Below are positions 1 to 8,289 of a stretch of 64,000 nucleotides of DNA, piece by piece; within the stretch, counting starts at the first letter, position 1, and each line of letters starts with the position of its first letter. The stretch is from the NCBI GenBank assembly GCA_015061985.1, contig SUVN01000005.1:1-64000 (forward strand). Reading direction: 5' to 3'. This DNA is from Akkermansiaceae bacterium (lineage in GTDB: Bacteria; Verrucomicrobiota; Verrucomicrobiia; Verrucomicrobiales; Akkermansiaceae). Both the position numbers and the translations under genes were made by a program. The notes below the pieces were generated by a model. It did not search any database. It was not told the origin of the DNA and saw only the letters and a program-made list of their open reading frames with translations.

Positions 1-337
1 TTTCCTTGTCGAACAGCCAGGTCATGCAGTTCACAAAGACGGTACGCTTCGTGCGCTTGCGGATGGCGGGCAGACTGTTCAGGAACTCGGCATTGCAGAA
101 GCCCAGCACCGGGTCGCCCGGCTGCACGGCAGACCAATCGCCGGGCGCGTGCATGATGACACCGAGGGTGACCATCTCATTGTACAGAGGCTCGGTATGA
201 TAATCCCACGAGGGGACGAGGTGAACCTCCATACCCAGCTTGCGCCAGACGATAATCTGGTGGTGTAATTCCGTTCCCGCGCCGCCGTAGAGGCTGGGGA
301 ACCCATTGACGAATACTCGTTTTATCTGATTACTCAT
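1..337 (-). CDS. glycosyltransferase, N-terminal part (runs off the window)
   Basis: An open frame starts at ATG 337 and continues leftward past base 1, so only the first 112 residues are visible. The N-terminus is basic (MSNQIKRVFV) and is followed by a glycine-rich turn, GGAGTELHHQ. That turn resembles the donor/acceptor loop at the start of GT-B glycosyltransferases (GT4-like), which transfer a sugar from a nucleotide donor in the cytoplasm. The next visible segment has alternating hydrophobic strands, including an RTVFVNCMTWLFD stretch. No upstream SD is seen. The C-terminal domain with the catalytic Glu motif is outside the window, so the family is inferred from the N-terminal half only. 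Confidence 0.6.
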   Translation of the reverse strand, partial: MSNQIKRVFVNGFPSLYGGAGTELHHQIIVWRKLGMEVHLVPSWDYHTEPLYNEMVTLGVIMHAPGDWSAVQPGDPVLGFCNAEFLNSLPAIRKRTKRTVFVNCMTWLFDKE

Positions 338-666
338 GGTTTTGGGTGGTTGGATTTGTCTGATTACGGATGTCTCCGTAGAACGGATGCCTCCTTGTTT
401 AACACACTTGCCGTTGGTATACAACAGTACAGCTGCGTTCTTTCTTTCGTTTGCGTATCTTTTGTGCGAAATCGGCTGAGGATTGCCGGGGAAACGGTCA
501 CGGAACGCAGCTTGCGCGTTTGTGTAGTTTTTTGCGATGGAGATGTGTCCTCCGCTGCTGCTTTAAGATGCGATGGCGAAATTTGAGCGGATCGGTGAAG
601 CTGACTCAATAGTTCCTTTACAAACGGCAGCAAAGGTGCTAACTTTGACATCTCTTGTTACAAGTC
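338..666. other. intergenic region between divergent GT and argF
   Basis: This is a 329-base gap between divergent genes. It contains a short hairpin at 366-379 (ACGGA, loop TGTC, TCCGT) and the possible argF promoter at 617-645. Small open frames here have no plausible start context or recognisable protein, and nothing else is evident. Confidence 0.5.
617..645 (+). promoter_or_regulatory. possible argF promoter
   Basis: TTTACA, a 17-base spacer, then TAACTT. The predicted start of transcription is about 15 bases before the argF ATG. Both hexamers are weak, so this is tentative. Confidence 0.35.
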
Positions 667-1584
667 ATGAACAACCTGCTTTCCATCGAAGAGTTGACCG
701 GCGATCAGATTCGTGAGCTGCTTGCTTTGGGCCACAAGCTCAAGGCGGAGCGTGGTCGCCACACCCATTGCCCGCTGACCGGGCAGACATGGGCGCTCAT
801 TTTCTCCAAGTCTTCCACCCGTACGCGTGTTTCTTTCGAGGTGGGTATTGCCGAGCTTGGCGGCCGCCCGATGTTCCTTTCCACCCGTGATATCCAGCTG
901 GGTCGCGGTGAGCCGATTAAAGATACGGCGCGTGTGCTGGGGCGCATGATACACGGCGCGGTTATCCGCACCTATGCCCAACAGGACGTGGTGGATTTTG
1001 CCGCTTATTCCCATCTCCCCACCATCAATGCCCTCACGGATCTGGAGCATCCCTGCCAGATTCTTGCCGACCTGCTTACCATTGAGGAGCAGTACGGTGT
1101 GGGAGCCTGGAAGGATATGAAGATTTCTTTCCTGGGTGATGTGGATAACAACATGGGCCGTTCCTGGATGTGGGCGGCTAAGCATCTGGGCTTTACGCTG
1201 GCGCTGGCCGGCCCGGAGCAGGCGTTGCCGAAGCCGGAGACACTGGCCGCGCTGGATTGCAGCAACATCATCTGCACCACGGATGCTGCCGAAGCGGTGC
1301 GTGATTGCACGGTGGTGAATACGGATACCTGGATTTCCATGGGGCAGGAAGCAGAGAAGGGGACGAAGGAAAAGGCGTTCTTCCCCTATCAGGTGAATAG
1401 CGAGTTGCTGAAGCTGGCCACCCCGAATCATGTGGTGTTGCATTGTCTGCCCGCCTACCGTGGCTATGAAATCACGGAAGAGGTGCTGGAGGGGAATGCC
1501 CCCGTTATCTTCCGCGAGGCTGAAAACCGTCTGCACGCCCAGAAGGCTGTTCTCTATACGCTGGCTACCACCCGTCAGGCCTGA
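667..1584 (+). CDS. argF: ornithine carbamoyltransferase
   Basis: This enzyme carbamoylates ornithine to citrulline with carbamoyl phosphate in arginine biosynthesis (cytoplasmic, usually a trimer). The 305-residue protein is a normal length. Visible signatures are SSTRTRVSFE (carbamoyl-phosphate P-loop, near residue 48), LEHPCQILAD (near 125), DTWISMGQE (ornithine loop) and HCLPAYRG near the C-terminus, where the catalytic Cys lies. The ATG at 667 (MNNLLSIEEL) is preferred over an in-frame TTG 12 bases upstream, because the family starts with this helix. No SD precedes it. sufE starts two bases after its stop, so the two are probably cotranscribed although the pathways are unrelated. Confidence 0.95.
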   Translation: MNNLLSIEELTGDQIRELLALGHKLKAERGRHTHCPLTGQTWALIFSKSSTRTRVSFEVGIAELGGRPMFLSTRDIQLGRGEPIKDTARVLGRMIHGAVIRTYAQQDVVDFAAYSHLPTINALTDLEHPCQILADLLTIEEQYGVGAWKDMKISFLGDVDNNMGRSWMWAAKHLGFTLALAGPEQALPKPETLAALDCSNIICTTDAAEAVRDCTVVNTDTWISMGQEAEKGTKEKAFFPYQVNSELLKLATPNHVVLHCLPAYRGYEITEEVLEGNAPVIFREAENRLHAQKAVLYTLATTRQA

Positions 1585-1586
1585 TT

Positions 1587-2000
1587 ATGAGTACGTACAA
1601 CGAACGTATCGAGGAGCTCCTGGATGATATGTCTGTCTTTGAGGATTGGACGGAGCGCTACGAATACATCATCTCTCTGGGGCGCAAGCTGCCGCCCATG
1701 CCGGAGGCGTATCGCCGCAACTCCAATCTTATCAAGGGGTGTCAGAGCCGCGTCTGGGTGGGTACGGAGATGTTCATGGGGCAGATGAAGATTCATGCGG
1801 ACAGCGATTCCCTCATCACGAAGGGGCTCATTGCGCTCTTCATCCGTCTGCTCTCTGACCTGACCCCGGCGGAAATCCTGGCGGCTGACCTGAGCCGATT
1901 GGATGAGTGTGGTATACGCGAGCATCTGGCCTCTACCCGTGCCAATGCTCTCACCGCCATGGCCGGCACTATCATCAAGGCTGCAGAAAAAGCACAGTAA
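1587..2000 (+). CDS. sufE: SufE-like sulfur acceptor protein
   Basis: This is a 137-residue protein of SufE length and pattern: an N-terminal helical segment, LPPMPEAYRR, then the GCQSRVWV motif holding the sulfur-accepting Cys (near residue 51). SufE takes persulfide sulfur from the cysteine desulfurase SufS for Fe-S cluster assembly. The family is clear, but no other suf gene is present in the window, so the partner must be elsewhere. It begins two bases after argF and is followed nine bases later by a methyltransferase gene, forming a tight rightward unit. Confidence 0.9.
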   Translation: MSTYNERIEELLDDMSVFEDWTERYEYIISLGRKLPPMPEAYRRNSNLIKGCQSRVWVGTEMFMGQMKIHADSDSLITKGLIALFIRLLSDLTPAEILAADLSRLDECGIREHLASTRANALTAMAGTIIKAAEKAQ

Positions 2001-2008
2001 TTCCTCCG

Positions 2009-2887
2009 GTGAATCTCTCCGCTGCCATAGCCGGGCGTCTGCAAAAGCTCCCCCCCGCGACCGATGCTTATCGCGTGCTGGACGGTACGGTCTGGCCGGG
2101 GGTGTTTGTAGATGCTCTGGCGAACCGTCTGTTGGTGTCGCTGCGGGATGTAGAGTTGCCGCAGGCTCTGGCCGAGCAGCTGCGCGCCTCCGGTCGCTCG
2201 GTATATGTGAAGCGTCTGGATAAGGATGTGAAGGAAGCGCCGCTGCATTTCTGCGGCCCGGAGGCGGAGCTGCAGTTCGAAATCACGGAGAATGGGGTGC
2301 GCTATCTCATGGACATGGGGGCAGGGTACTCCCAGGGAATTTTTCTGGACCAGCGGGATAACCGTGCCGAAGTGCGCCGCCGGTGTCGCCCGGGAACCAC
2401 GCTGCTGAATACCTTTGCCTATACCGGGGCGTTTTCCCTCTGTGCTGCGCTGGCCGGTGCTACAACCACGACGCTGGATTTGGCGCAGCCCTGTCTGACC
2501 TGGGGGAAACGCAATATGGAGCTCAATGGCGTGAATCCTGATGAGCACTTCTTTTGTAAGGGGGATGTGCTGCACTGGCTGGAGCGTTTTGCGCGACAGG
2601 GACGGCGCTTTGATGCCATTGTGCTGGACCCTCCCACGTTCTCCCGCGATGAAAAGGGGCGCATCTGGCGAGTGGAGCGTGATTATGGCAAGCTGGTGGA
2701 AAAAGCTGCGGCCTGCCTGACCCCCGGCGGCTGGATGCTCTGCACGACCAATTGCCGCAAACTCTCCCATGCCGCTTTCCGTCAGCTTGTCGGCTCGGGC
2801 TGCCCTGCTGCCCGACTGAAATCGGCTCCCATGCCCTTTGATTTTGACGGAGAGGACTACCTTAAGTGCATCTGGTTGCAAACATGA
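2009..2887 (+). CDS. class I SAM-dependent rRNA methyltransferase, RlmI-like
   Basis: A PUA-like N-terminal region (about residues 1-95) is followed by a Rossmann methyltransferase domain. Motifs are NTFAYTGAFSL (SAM-binding region) and LDPPTFSR (the catalytic DPP motif of N/C5 base methyltransferases). The architecture matches the RlmI/RlmK COG1092 family, which methylates 23S rRNA bases. At 292 residues it is shorter than E. coli RlmI (about 396). The GTG start at 2009 avoids the 90-base overlap with sufE that the first in-frame ATG would need; this is a choice by spacing. The exact rRNA target cannot be read from sequence. Confidence 0.85.
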   Translation: MNLSAAIAGRLQKLPPATDAYRVLDGTVWPGVFVDALANRLLVSLRDVELPQALAEQLRASGRSVYVKRLDKDVKEAPLHFCGPEAELQFEITENGVRYLMDMGAGYSQGIFLDQRDNRAEVRRRCRPGTTLLNTFAYTGAFSLCAALAGATTTTLDLAQPCLTWGKRNMELNGVNPDEHFFCKGDVLHWLERFARQGRRFDAIVLDPPTFSRDEKGRIWRVERDYGKLVEKAAACLTPGGWMLCTTNCRKLSHAAFRQLVGSGCPAARLKSAPMPFDFDGEDYLKCIWLQT

Positions 2888-3068
2888 CACTTTTTCGGCT
2901 GTTGATGCCCCTCTCGCAGAGCCGCTAGATTTTGTGGAGGGGGCTGCTGACGGTAATGCGTTCTGCTCCTGCATTTTTACTGTGGAAACATCTCTTAACC
3001 CGCATTTCTCATAGGGTCGCAGGGTTTTCTTCTTAGAAAGATTCTTAACAAAACTAAAATATCTCAAC

Positions 3069-3116
3069 ATACAAGATATGGTGTAGTTTTGAAAAACGAG
3101 CAACTATATTTTGTGG
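3069..3116 (+). promoter_or_regulatory. tandem NrdR-box-like sites
   Basis: Two 16-base sites lie at 3069-3084 (ATACAAGATATGGTGT) and 3101-3116 (CAACTATATTTTGTGG). Against the published NrdR consensus ACACWATATATWSTGT they match at 13 and 12 of 16 positions. Their starts are 32 bases apart, the three-helical-turn spacing typical of NrdR operators. They lie just upstream of the nrdD promoter, so ATP/dATP-responsive repression by NrdR is inferred. Confidence 0.6.
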
Positions 3117-3148
3117 ATGAAAAGTTGATAAAGAAGTAATTTTTTGCT

Positions 3149-3177
3149 TGCAATGGGAGGGTTAGCGTGCTAAATTC
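3149..3177 (+). promoter_or_regulatory. nrdD promoter
   Basis: GCTTGCAA carries the -35 (TTGCAA, 3149-3154), with a 17-base spacer and -10 TAAATT (3172-3177). The same GCTTGCAA is found before cdaA. The predicted leader is about 110 bases. Confidence 0.55.
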
Positions 3178-3293
3178 GGCCCAGTTCGCGCAACGGCGGG
3201 CGTGTGGGGGAGAAGTCGACCCACGGCGCAGGCAGAGGCAGCGACGAAACTCTCTCCCAAACGATTTAAACACAACAAATCAGCTCTACAATC

Positions 3294-5411
3294 ATGTCGG
3301 AAATCATCAAACGCAACGGAAAGCGCGAGCGATTCGAGGCCTACAAGGTGCAACAGGCCATCGAGAAGGCGTATCATGCCTCGCAGGAAGAATATAATCC
3401 TCTGGTGTATGCCAATGTTCTGGATGCCCTCAAGAAAGAGGAGTACCTGCCGGTGGAGAAAGTGCAGGACATCATTGAGAAGGAGCTGATGAAGGCCGGT
3501 TCTTTTGACACGGCACGTAATTTCATCAAGTACCGCTTCCTGCACAAGTTGCAGCGCGAGCAGATTGCCGGCATGTACCAGGGCAACACCTGGGTGGATT
3601 GTAAGCAGACCATCGAGGAGTATGTGGGTAACACGGACTGGCGCATCAAGGCCAATTCCAACACGACCTATTCCAACGCCGGGTTGGTGAACAATACTGC
3701 CGGTAAGGTGATTGCCAACTACTGGCTTGACCAGGTGTACACCCCGGAGGAAGGGGCTGCCCATCGCAATGGCGACTACCACATCCACGACCTGGACTGC
3801 CTGACGGGGTACTGCGCCGGCTGGAGCCTGCGTAACCTGCTCAACGAGGGCTTCAACGGCGTGCGCAGCCGCGTGAACAGCTGCCCGCCCAAGCACTTCC
3901 GCGAGGCGCTGGGGCAGATGGCCAACTTCCTGGGTATCCTCCAGTCCGAATGGGCCGGTGCTCAGGCATTCAGCTCCTTCGATACCTATCTTTCCCCCTA
4001 TCTCTTCAAGGATCAGTTGCCGTACAGTGCGGTGAAGAAAGCGCTGCGCAACTTCGTGTACAACCTGAACGTGCCGTCCCGCTGGGGGCAGAGCCCGTTC
4101 ACGAACGTGACGATTGACTGGACTGTTCCCCGCGACCTTCGTGAGCAGTCCCCGTTCTCCGGCGGTCAGCATATCTTTGAAGGGCTCAATGATGAGAAAC
4201 TGCTCTCCATCGCCCGCGAACGCGGCGTAGACTCGCTCACCGCGCTGACCTATAAGCACTTCCAGCCGGAAATGAAGATTATCCAGCGTGCTTTCTACGA
4301 GGTGTTGACAGAGGGCGATAGCACGGGTCAGCCCTTCACATTCCCCATCCCCACGGTGAACATCACCGAGGACTTTGACTGGGATGACGAGAATGTGCCG
4401 CTGCTCTTTGAGAACGCTGCCAAGATTGGTTCCTCTTACTTCCAGAACTTCATCGGCTCGCAGTACAAGTACGATGAGAATGGTAACAAGGTTATCGACG
4501 AGGAAGCCTACAAGCCGGATGCCGTGCGCTCCATGTGCTGCCGCCTGCAGCTGGACCTGCGCGAGCTGCTCAAGCGTGGCGGCGGTCTCTTCGGTTCTGC
4601 GGAAATGACCGGTTCCATCGGCGTGGTGACTATTAACATGGCGCGTCTCGGCTACCTGTACAAGGGCAACAAGAACCTGCTGTACACCAAGCTTGGCGAA
4701 CTCATGGACCTGGCCAAGGAGACGCTGGAGAAGAAACGCGTGTTCATCAACACGCTCTACGACCGCGGCCTCTATCCCTACACCAAGCGCTACCTGCCGC
4801 ACCTGCGCAACCACTTCTCCACCATCGGTCTGAACGGTATCAACGAGATGCTTCGCAACTTCTCCAATGATACCCTCAACACCGCTGTGCCGGAAGGTAT
4901 CGCCTTTGCGGAGGAAGTGCTGCACTTCATGCGTGAGCGTATTCGCGGCTACCAGTCCGAGACCGGCAACCTGTACAATCTGGAGGCAACCCCGGCCGAA
5001 GGTACGACTCACCGTTTCGCCCGCGAAGACCAGAAGCGCTACCCGGACATCATCCAGTCCGGTACACCCGGCCACCGCTACTACACCAACAGCTCGCAGC
5101 TGCCGGCCGGCTATACGCACGACCTCTTCAAGGCGCTCAAGATGCAGGATAAGCTGCAGTGCTGCTACACGGGCGGTACCGTCTTCCACATGTACATGAA
5201 TGAGGCCATCTCCTCCCCGGAGGCCTGCCGCGACATCGTGCGCAAGGTGCTGACCAACTTCAAGATGCCCTACATCACCGTCACGCCGCTCTTCTCCGTC
5301 TGTGAGAAGCACGGCTACCTGAAGGGCCGCCACGACTTCTGCCCCATCTGCGACGAGGAGCTGATTGCCCGAGCCCGCAAGGAGGAGCAGCCGGAACTTC
5401 CCCTCTTCTGA
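3294..5411 (+). CDS. nrdD: class III (anaerobic) ribonucleoside-triphosphate reductase, large part lacking the glycyl-radical domain
   Basis: The enzyme reduces ribonucleotides to deoxyribonucleotides without oxygen. The 705 residues comprise an ATP-cone (about 1-95, IIKRNGKRERFEAYKV), the ten-stranded barrel with a Cys pair in SMCCRLQLD (the thiyl-radical region, near residue 408) and a C-terminal zinc-type site CEKH...CPIC (about 675-694). It then stops with EEQPELPLF. The usual final segment, with the RVxGYxRPVE glycyl-radical loop, is missing here and is encoded by the next gene in another frame. The start has no SD; the ATG follows an A/C-rich leader. Confidence 0.93.
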   Translation: MSEIIKRNGKRERFEAYKVQQAIEKAYHASQEEYNPLVYANVLDALKKEEYLPVEKVQDIIEKELMKAGSFDTARNFIKYRFLHKLQREQIAGMYQGNTWVDCKQTIEEYVGNTDWRIKANSNTTYSNAGLVNNTAGKVIANYWLDQVYTPEEGAAHRNGDYHIHDLDCLTGYCAGWSLRNLLNEGFNGVRSRVNSCPPKHFREALGQMANFLGILQSEWAGAQAFSSFDTYLSPYLFKDQLPYSAVKKALRNFVYNLNVPSRWGQSPFTNVTIDWTVPRDLREQSPFSGGQHIFEGLNDEKLLSIARERGVDSLTALTYKHFQPEMKIIQRAFYEVLTEGDSTGQPFTFPIPTVNITEDFDWDDENVPLLFENAAKIGSSYFQNFIGSQYKYDENGNKVIDEEAYKPDAVRSMCCRLQLDLRELLKRGGGLFGSAEMTGSIGVVTINMARLGYLYKGNKNLLYTKLGELMDLAKETLEKKRVFINTLYDRGLYPYTKRYLPHLRNHFSTIGLNGINEMLRNFSNDTLNTAVPEGIAFAEEVLHFMRERIRGYQSETGNLYNLEATPAEGTTHRFAREDQKRYPDIIQSGTPGHRYYTNSSQLPAGYTHDLFKALKMQDKLQCCYTGGTVFHMYMNEAISSPEACRDIVRKVLTNFKMPYITVTPLFSVCEKHGYLKGRHDFCPICDEELIARARKEEQPELPLF

Positions 5412-5457
5412 TAACAGACAGACTCATATCTTACCACCAACCAATAGAATCATTACC

Positions 5458-5667
5458 ATGAGCGACATCAAACCCGTACTCAAGACCGATGCGCAGATTC
5501 TGGCTGAGCATGCCGAGGAGCGCACCCGCTGCACCGTGTTCACCCGCGTGATGGGCTACCACCGTCCGGTGGAGACGTTCAACGCCGGTAAGCAGGGCGA
5601 ATTCGAGGAACGCGCTCACTTTGCTGAGCCCGGTTGCGGTTGCTGCGAGGACGCCATTCTCAAGTAA
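5458..5667 (+). CDS. stand-alone glycyl-radical domain of NrdD
   Basis: This 69-residue protein contains FTRVMGYHRPVETFNAGKQ followed by a GEFEER stretch. That is the C-terminal glycyl-radical segment of class III reductases as seen in NrdD proteins of the Thermotoga type. Gly33 is the predicted radical site. Additional cysteines are C25 and a C-terminal GCGCC cluster (60-63). The frame differs from nrdD, and the genes are separated by 46 bases. The ATG at 5458 lies in the context AATCATTACCATG, which closely resembles the rplY start, so independent translation is supported. Its stop overlaps the nrdG start (TAATG). NrdG should activate this small subunit, which must dock on the NrdD barrel. 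Confidence 0.85.
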   Translation: MSDIKPVLKTDAQILAEHAEERTRCTVFTRVMGYHRPVETFNAGKQGEFEERAHFAEPGCGCCEDAILK

Positions 5668-6368
5668 TGCGCCATCCCGCAGACATAACCCCGCTGACCT
5701 TCCTGGATTATCCCAAGAAAGCGGCTTGCATCTTCTGGTTCACAGGATGCAATCTGCGATGCCCGTACTGCTACAACCCTGAGCTGGTTTTCGGCAAGGG
5801 GGGTGGTATGGATGAAATGGCCTTCCTGCAGGAGCGCGCCGGCTTTCTGGATGCCGTCGTCCTCTCCGGTGGGGAGGCCACGCTCAATCCCGACATCGCG
5901 GAGCTTTGCCGCAAGATAAAGTCCATGGGCTATCTGGTCAAGGTGGATACCAACGGCTCCAATCCGCAGGTGATGCGTGAGCTGCTGGAAGAGCACCTTG
6001 TTGATTATGTGGCTATGGATAACAAGATGCCCTCCTCCCGTTCCTGGCGTGTCCCCGGAGGTGAGCGACTTTTTGACCGTTACAAGGAAACGCTGCGTGT
6101 GCTGCAGATTTACGGCGTGGAGCACGAAATACGCACGACCGTACACCCCGGCCTGCTGGATGAAGCCGATATCCTGCAGATGATTCGCGAGACGCACCAG
6201 CTGGGGTACCGTGGAACCTACTACCTCCAGTTTTTCTTCTCTGAAGGAAAAGTCAAGACACTCGGAAACCTGCTGCCGCCCACCCGCCGCTATGACCGTA
6301 AGCTGCTGGATGATATGTCACCGCTGAAAATCGGCTACCGCAACTTCCCGGAAGACCGTTTTAAATAA
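5667..6368 (+). CDS. nrdG: anaerobic ribonucleotide reductase activating radical-SAM protein
   Basis: This is a radical SAM activase of 233 residues. The CxxxCxxC cluster ligands are in FTGCNLRCPYCYNPEL (near residue 27), followed by a Gly-rich GGEATL SAM-binding turn. It resembles the NrdG2 subgroup that pairs with Thermotoga-type NrdD, and it is longer than E. coli NrdG (154). It generates the glycyl radical on the reductase, here presumably on Gly33 of the upstream 69-residue protein. The ATG at 5667 overlaps the upstream stop as TAATG; an earlier in-frame ATG at 5634 would lie inside the upstream gene and is not preferred. Confidence 0.93.
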   Translation: MRHPADITPLTFLDYPKKAACIFWFTGCNLRCPYCYNPELVFGKGGGMDEMAFLQERAGFLDAVVLSGGEATLNPDIAELCRKIKSMGYLVKVDTNGSNPQVMRELLEEHLVDYVAMDNKMPSSRSWRVPGGERLFDRYKETLRVLQIYGVEHEIRTTVHPGLLDEADILQMIRETHQLGYRGTYYLQFFFSEGKVKTLGNLLPPTRRYDRKLLDDMSPLKIGYRNFPEDRFK

Positions 6369-6386
6369 ACGATTCCTGCTTTCACC

Positions 6387-7469
6387 TTACGAGTGTGCTG
6401 CCAGCGCCCGGACGCAGCGATCCGTCACCTCTGCCCAGGTCGGATAGTCGGGGCATTCAAAGGGGATTTTTCCATCATAGACCTCGTTGGCCTTAGCGAT
6501 GAAAGCGGCTGTGTCCTCTTTGGGGAAAATATAGGCTTCCGGGATATTTTCGTGGAATGAGGGGAAATCCGAGGCTATACAGGGAACTCCATTCAGGAAG
6601 CTTTCCACCGGGGGCATACCGAAGCTCTCGTAGTCGGATATGTAGACCGTCATGCGGCATTGTTGACGCATCAGTTGACACAACTCCGGGAAGGGTAATC
6701 TGGGATGATGTATCCAATTCTCCTGAGGAAGCTTGAACGAATCGGGTAGGGAGCCTACAAGATGAACCCTGATTTGCTCTTTGTCAGGCCTTTGATTAAT
6801 CCAGGCGGAGATATGCTGAATAACCAAATCCATACGCTTATGGTGGAAAGTGGAGGCATAGGTCAGAATATCTTTCCTGTTCGTCGCATTCTCCGGTGCT
6901 GACAGAGGAGGTTCAAAGCCAATACCAATGCGGGCAACGGTTGCACTCGGCTCGTGAGCAAGGATTCGGGATTCGTTGAATTTACTGTGAGTGAGAATTA
7001 AATCAGTAATTTTGAGTGCGCGAAGGGATAAAGTTTTGAAGTAAAGAAGCTCGTGTCGGGGGAATGCCTTGTTTCTGACTGCTGCCGGTTTTGTTTCGTA
7101 GTATTCCCAGCAAACATCATGTACATAGCAGGCAAGCCTCGTTTTGCCGATGAATGGGAAATAGGGGGGGACTCCCTTGGGTAAAACCAGCCAGTCCGGG
7201 GAAATTTTGCGTATGTAGGAGCTCATCCCGAATTGATCCCACCAGACTCTGCCGAATCGGCGAGGAACGGGCTTATCCAAAAGATGCAGTTTAACGTGGG
7301 GGGGACAATCTTTAAAGGTATCTCCGCATTCGTTGTTGCAGAGGATGTGTAATTCCTTTACTGCGGGATGATACATCAGCCCTCTGGCCAGCCCCATGGA
7401 AATATTAAAAATTCCCATGGATTTTGTTCGAAGAAAGCTGTGGTCTGTAAGAACTATGGCAATTTTCAT
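6387..7469 (-). CDS. GT4-family glycosyltransferase
   Basis: This is a 360-residue GT-B glycosyltransferase. The N-terminal MKIAIVLTDHSF strand and GIFNISMGLARGL loop form the acceptor domain. The C-terminal domain carries SDYESFGMPPVESFLNGVPC, the E-x7-E motif that binds the nucleotide-sugar phosphates in GT4 enzymes. The start at 7469 is chosen because the first strand begins there; an in-frame ATG at 7541 would overlap the upstream gene. It lies 13 bases after the metallophosphoesterase gene and is probably the last gene of that operon. The glycan product is unknown, with surface polysaccharide plausible. It converges on nrdG with an 18-base gap. Confidence 0.85.
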   Translation of the reverse strand: MKIAIVLTDHSFLRTKSMGIFNISMGLARGLMYHPAVKELHILCNNECGDTFKDCPPHVKLHLLDKPVPRRFGRVWWDQFGMSSYIRKISPDWLVLPKGVPPYFPFIGKTRLACYVHDVCWEYYETKPAAVRNKAFPRHELLYFKTLSLRALKITDLILTHSKFNESRILAHEPSATVARIGIGFEPPLSAPENATNRKDILTYASTFHHKRMDLVIQHISAWINQRPDKEQIRVHLVGSLPDSFKLPQENWIHHPRLPFPELCQLMRQQCRMTVYISDYESFGMPPVESFLNGVPCIASDFPSFHENIPEAYIFPKEDTAAFIAKANEVYDGKIPFECPDYPTWAEVTDRCVRALAAHS

Positions 7470-7482
7470 GTCTGGTCGAATA

Positions 7483-8283
7483 TCAGTTAAGAGTGGAACA
7501 TTTGGCGTAACGGATGAGTTTGCCGTCCTGTAAATCGGCAAAATAGGGGGTCGCGTGGCAGAACCATGCTCCGGTGTTGGCGATGGTGCGTGAGCCGAAC
7601 TTCCATCTGCCGGAACGATGAAAATGCCCGAGTATCAGATTTTTCGACTGCGGGAAATATCGATTCATGAAGCTGTTGGCCTTGCGGGCACTAATAATCC
7701 ACCCCCAGACAATACCGATGGGGCGTTGCGGCGGCCAGAAACAATGCATAAATCCGCGAATCAGGGGATTGCGTATATCCTCCCGACGCATGATGGGGTC
7801 GATCAGTTGGCTCATGGCTCGCGAAAGCTTAAGACGCTGCTCAAGGTTAGAATTCGCATCCGGGTATTGTTCAATCAGCTTTTTGCATGATGGTTTATTG
7901 CGCAGATACTCCCAGCTCCAGGGGGCTACTTCTTTGAAGATGGCGTGTCCATGCATGATGATAGTTTGCCCCTCCCAGAGAGAAGCCACCATCGGAATGA
8001 TGTCCGGATCGTGATTGCCGGCCAGCTCTATGAGCCGGACTCCATGTGTGCGACAAAGTTCGCGGAACTCCTGCCGAAGCTTCAGCCCGCGCGGCTGCCA
8101 GTCGCAGGGCCGGGTTTCTGCCATGTCTCCGGCAACAATCAGATACTGAATCCCTTTCAACAGGGGGGCAAGCTCAGCCACCGCAGGGGCTTCACAACGC
8201 TCATGCCCCAGATGCAGATCTGAGATGACACGAACGACTTCACCCGGTGCCGGATTCAGATGATGAATGAGAGCTTCCTCCAT
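7483..8283 (-). CDS. calcineurin-like metallophosphoesterase
   Basis: The 266 residues carry all motifs of the two-metal phosphoesterase fold: SDLHLGH (residues 21-27), AGDMAE, AGNHD, MHGHAI and LGHFHRSG. No signal peptide or membrane segment is seen, so it is probably cytosolic. The substrate cannot be inferred. The layout is similar to that of UDP-diacylglucosamine hydrolase-type enzymes, but the resemblance is not specific enough for lpxH. It lies six bases after the TrmH-type gene and 13 bases before a glycosyltransferase in the same leftward operon. Confidence 0.85.
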   Translation of the reverse strand: MEEALIHHLNPAPGEVVRVISDLHLGHERCEAPAVAELAPLLKGIQYLIVAGDMAETRPCDWQPRGLKLRQEFRELCRTHGVRLIELAGNHDPDIIPMVASLWEGQTIIMHGHAIFKEVAPWSWEYLRNKPSCKKLIEQYPDANSNLEQRLKLSRAMSQLIDPIMRREDIRNPLIRGFMHCFWPPQRPIGIVWGWIISARKANSFMNRYFPQSKNLILGHFHRSGRWKFGSRTIANTGAWFCHATPYFADLQDGKLIRYAKCSTLN

Positions 8284-8289
8284 GAATCT

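Larger units (their letters stand above)
2888..3293 (+). other. nrd operon control region and 5' leader
   Basis: This 406-base gap carries two NrdR-box-like sites (3069-3116), a promoter (3149-3177) and a predicted untranslated leader of about 110 bases. The leader contains a GTGGG/CCCAC pairing around 3205-3222. It ends in an A/C-rich stretch directly before the ATG, without an SD. No credible gene lies here. Confidence 0.6.

Noticed and set aside
1793..3103. A 436-codon minus-strand frame over sufE and the methyltransferase gene
   Set aside because: It overlaps two recognisable plus-strand genes and has a low-complexity, motif-free product.
3180..3293. Cobalamin-type riboswitch before nrdD
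   Set aside because: The leader is G-rich with some pairing, but the conserved B12-box and core elements could not be found. A class III enzyme also does not use B12.
3162..5333. A 723-codon open frame antiparallel to nrdD
   Set aside because: The plus strand encodes a clear NrdD over the same bases. The antisense product has no family pattern, and long antisense frames are common in GC-biased codons.
5365..5457. N-terminal extension of the small radical protein, or a frameshift joining it to NrdD
   Set aside because: The extension reads as out-of-frame nrdD 3' sequence. NrdD has a natural-looking end, and the ATG at 5458 has the same context as rplY, so two separate genes are favoured.
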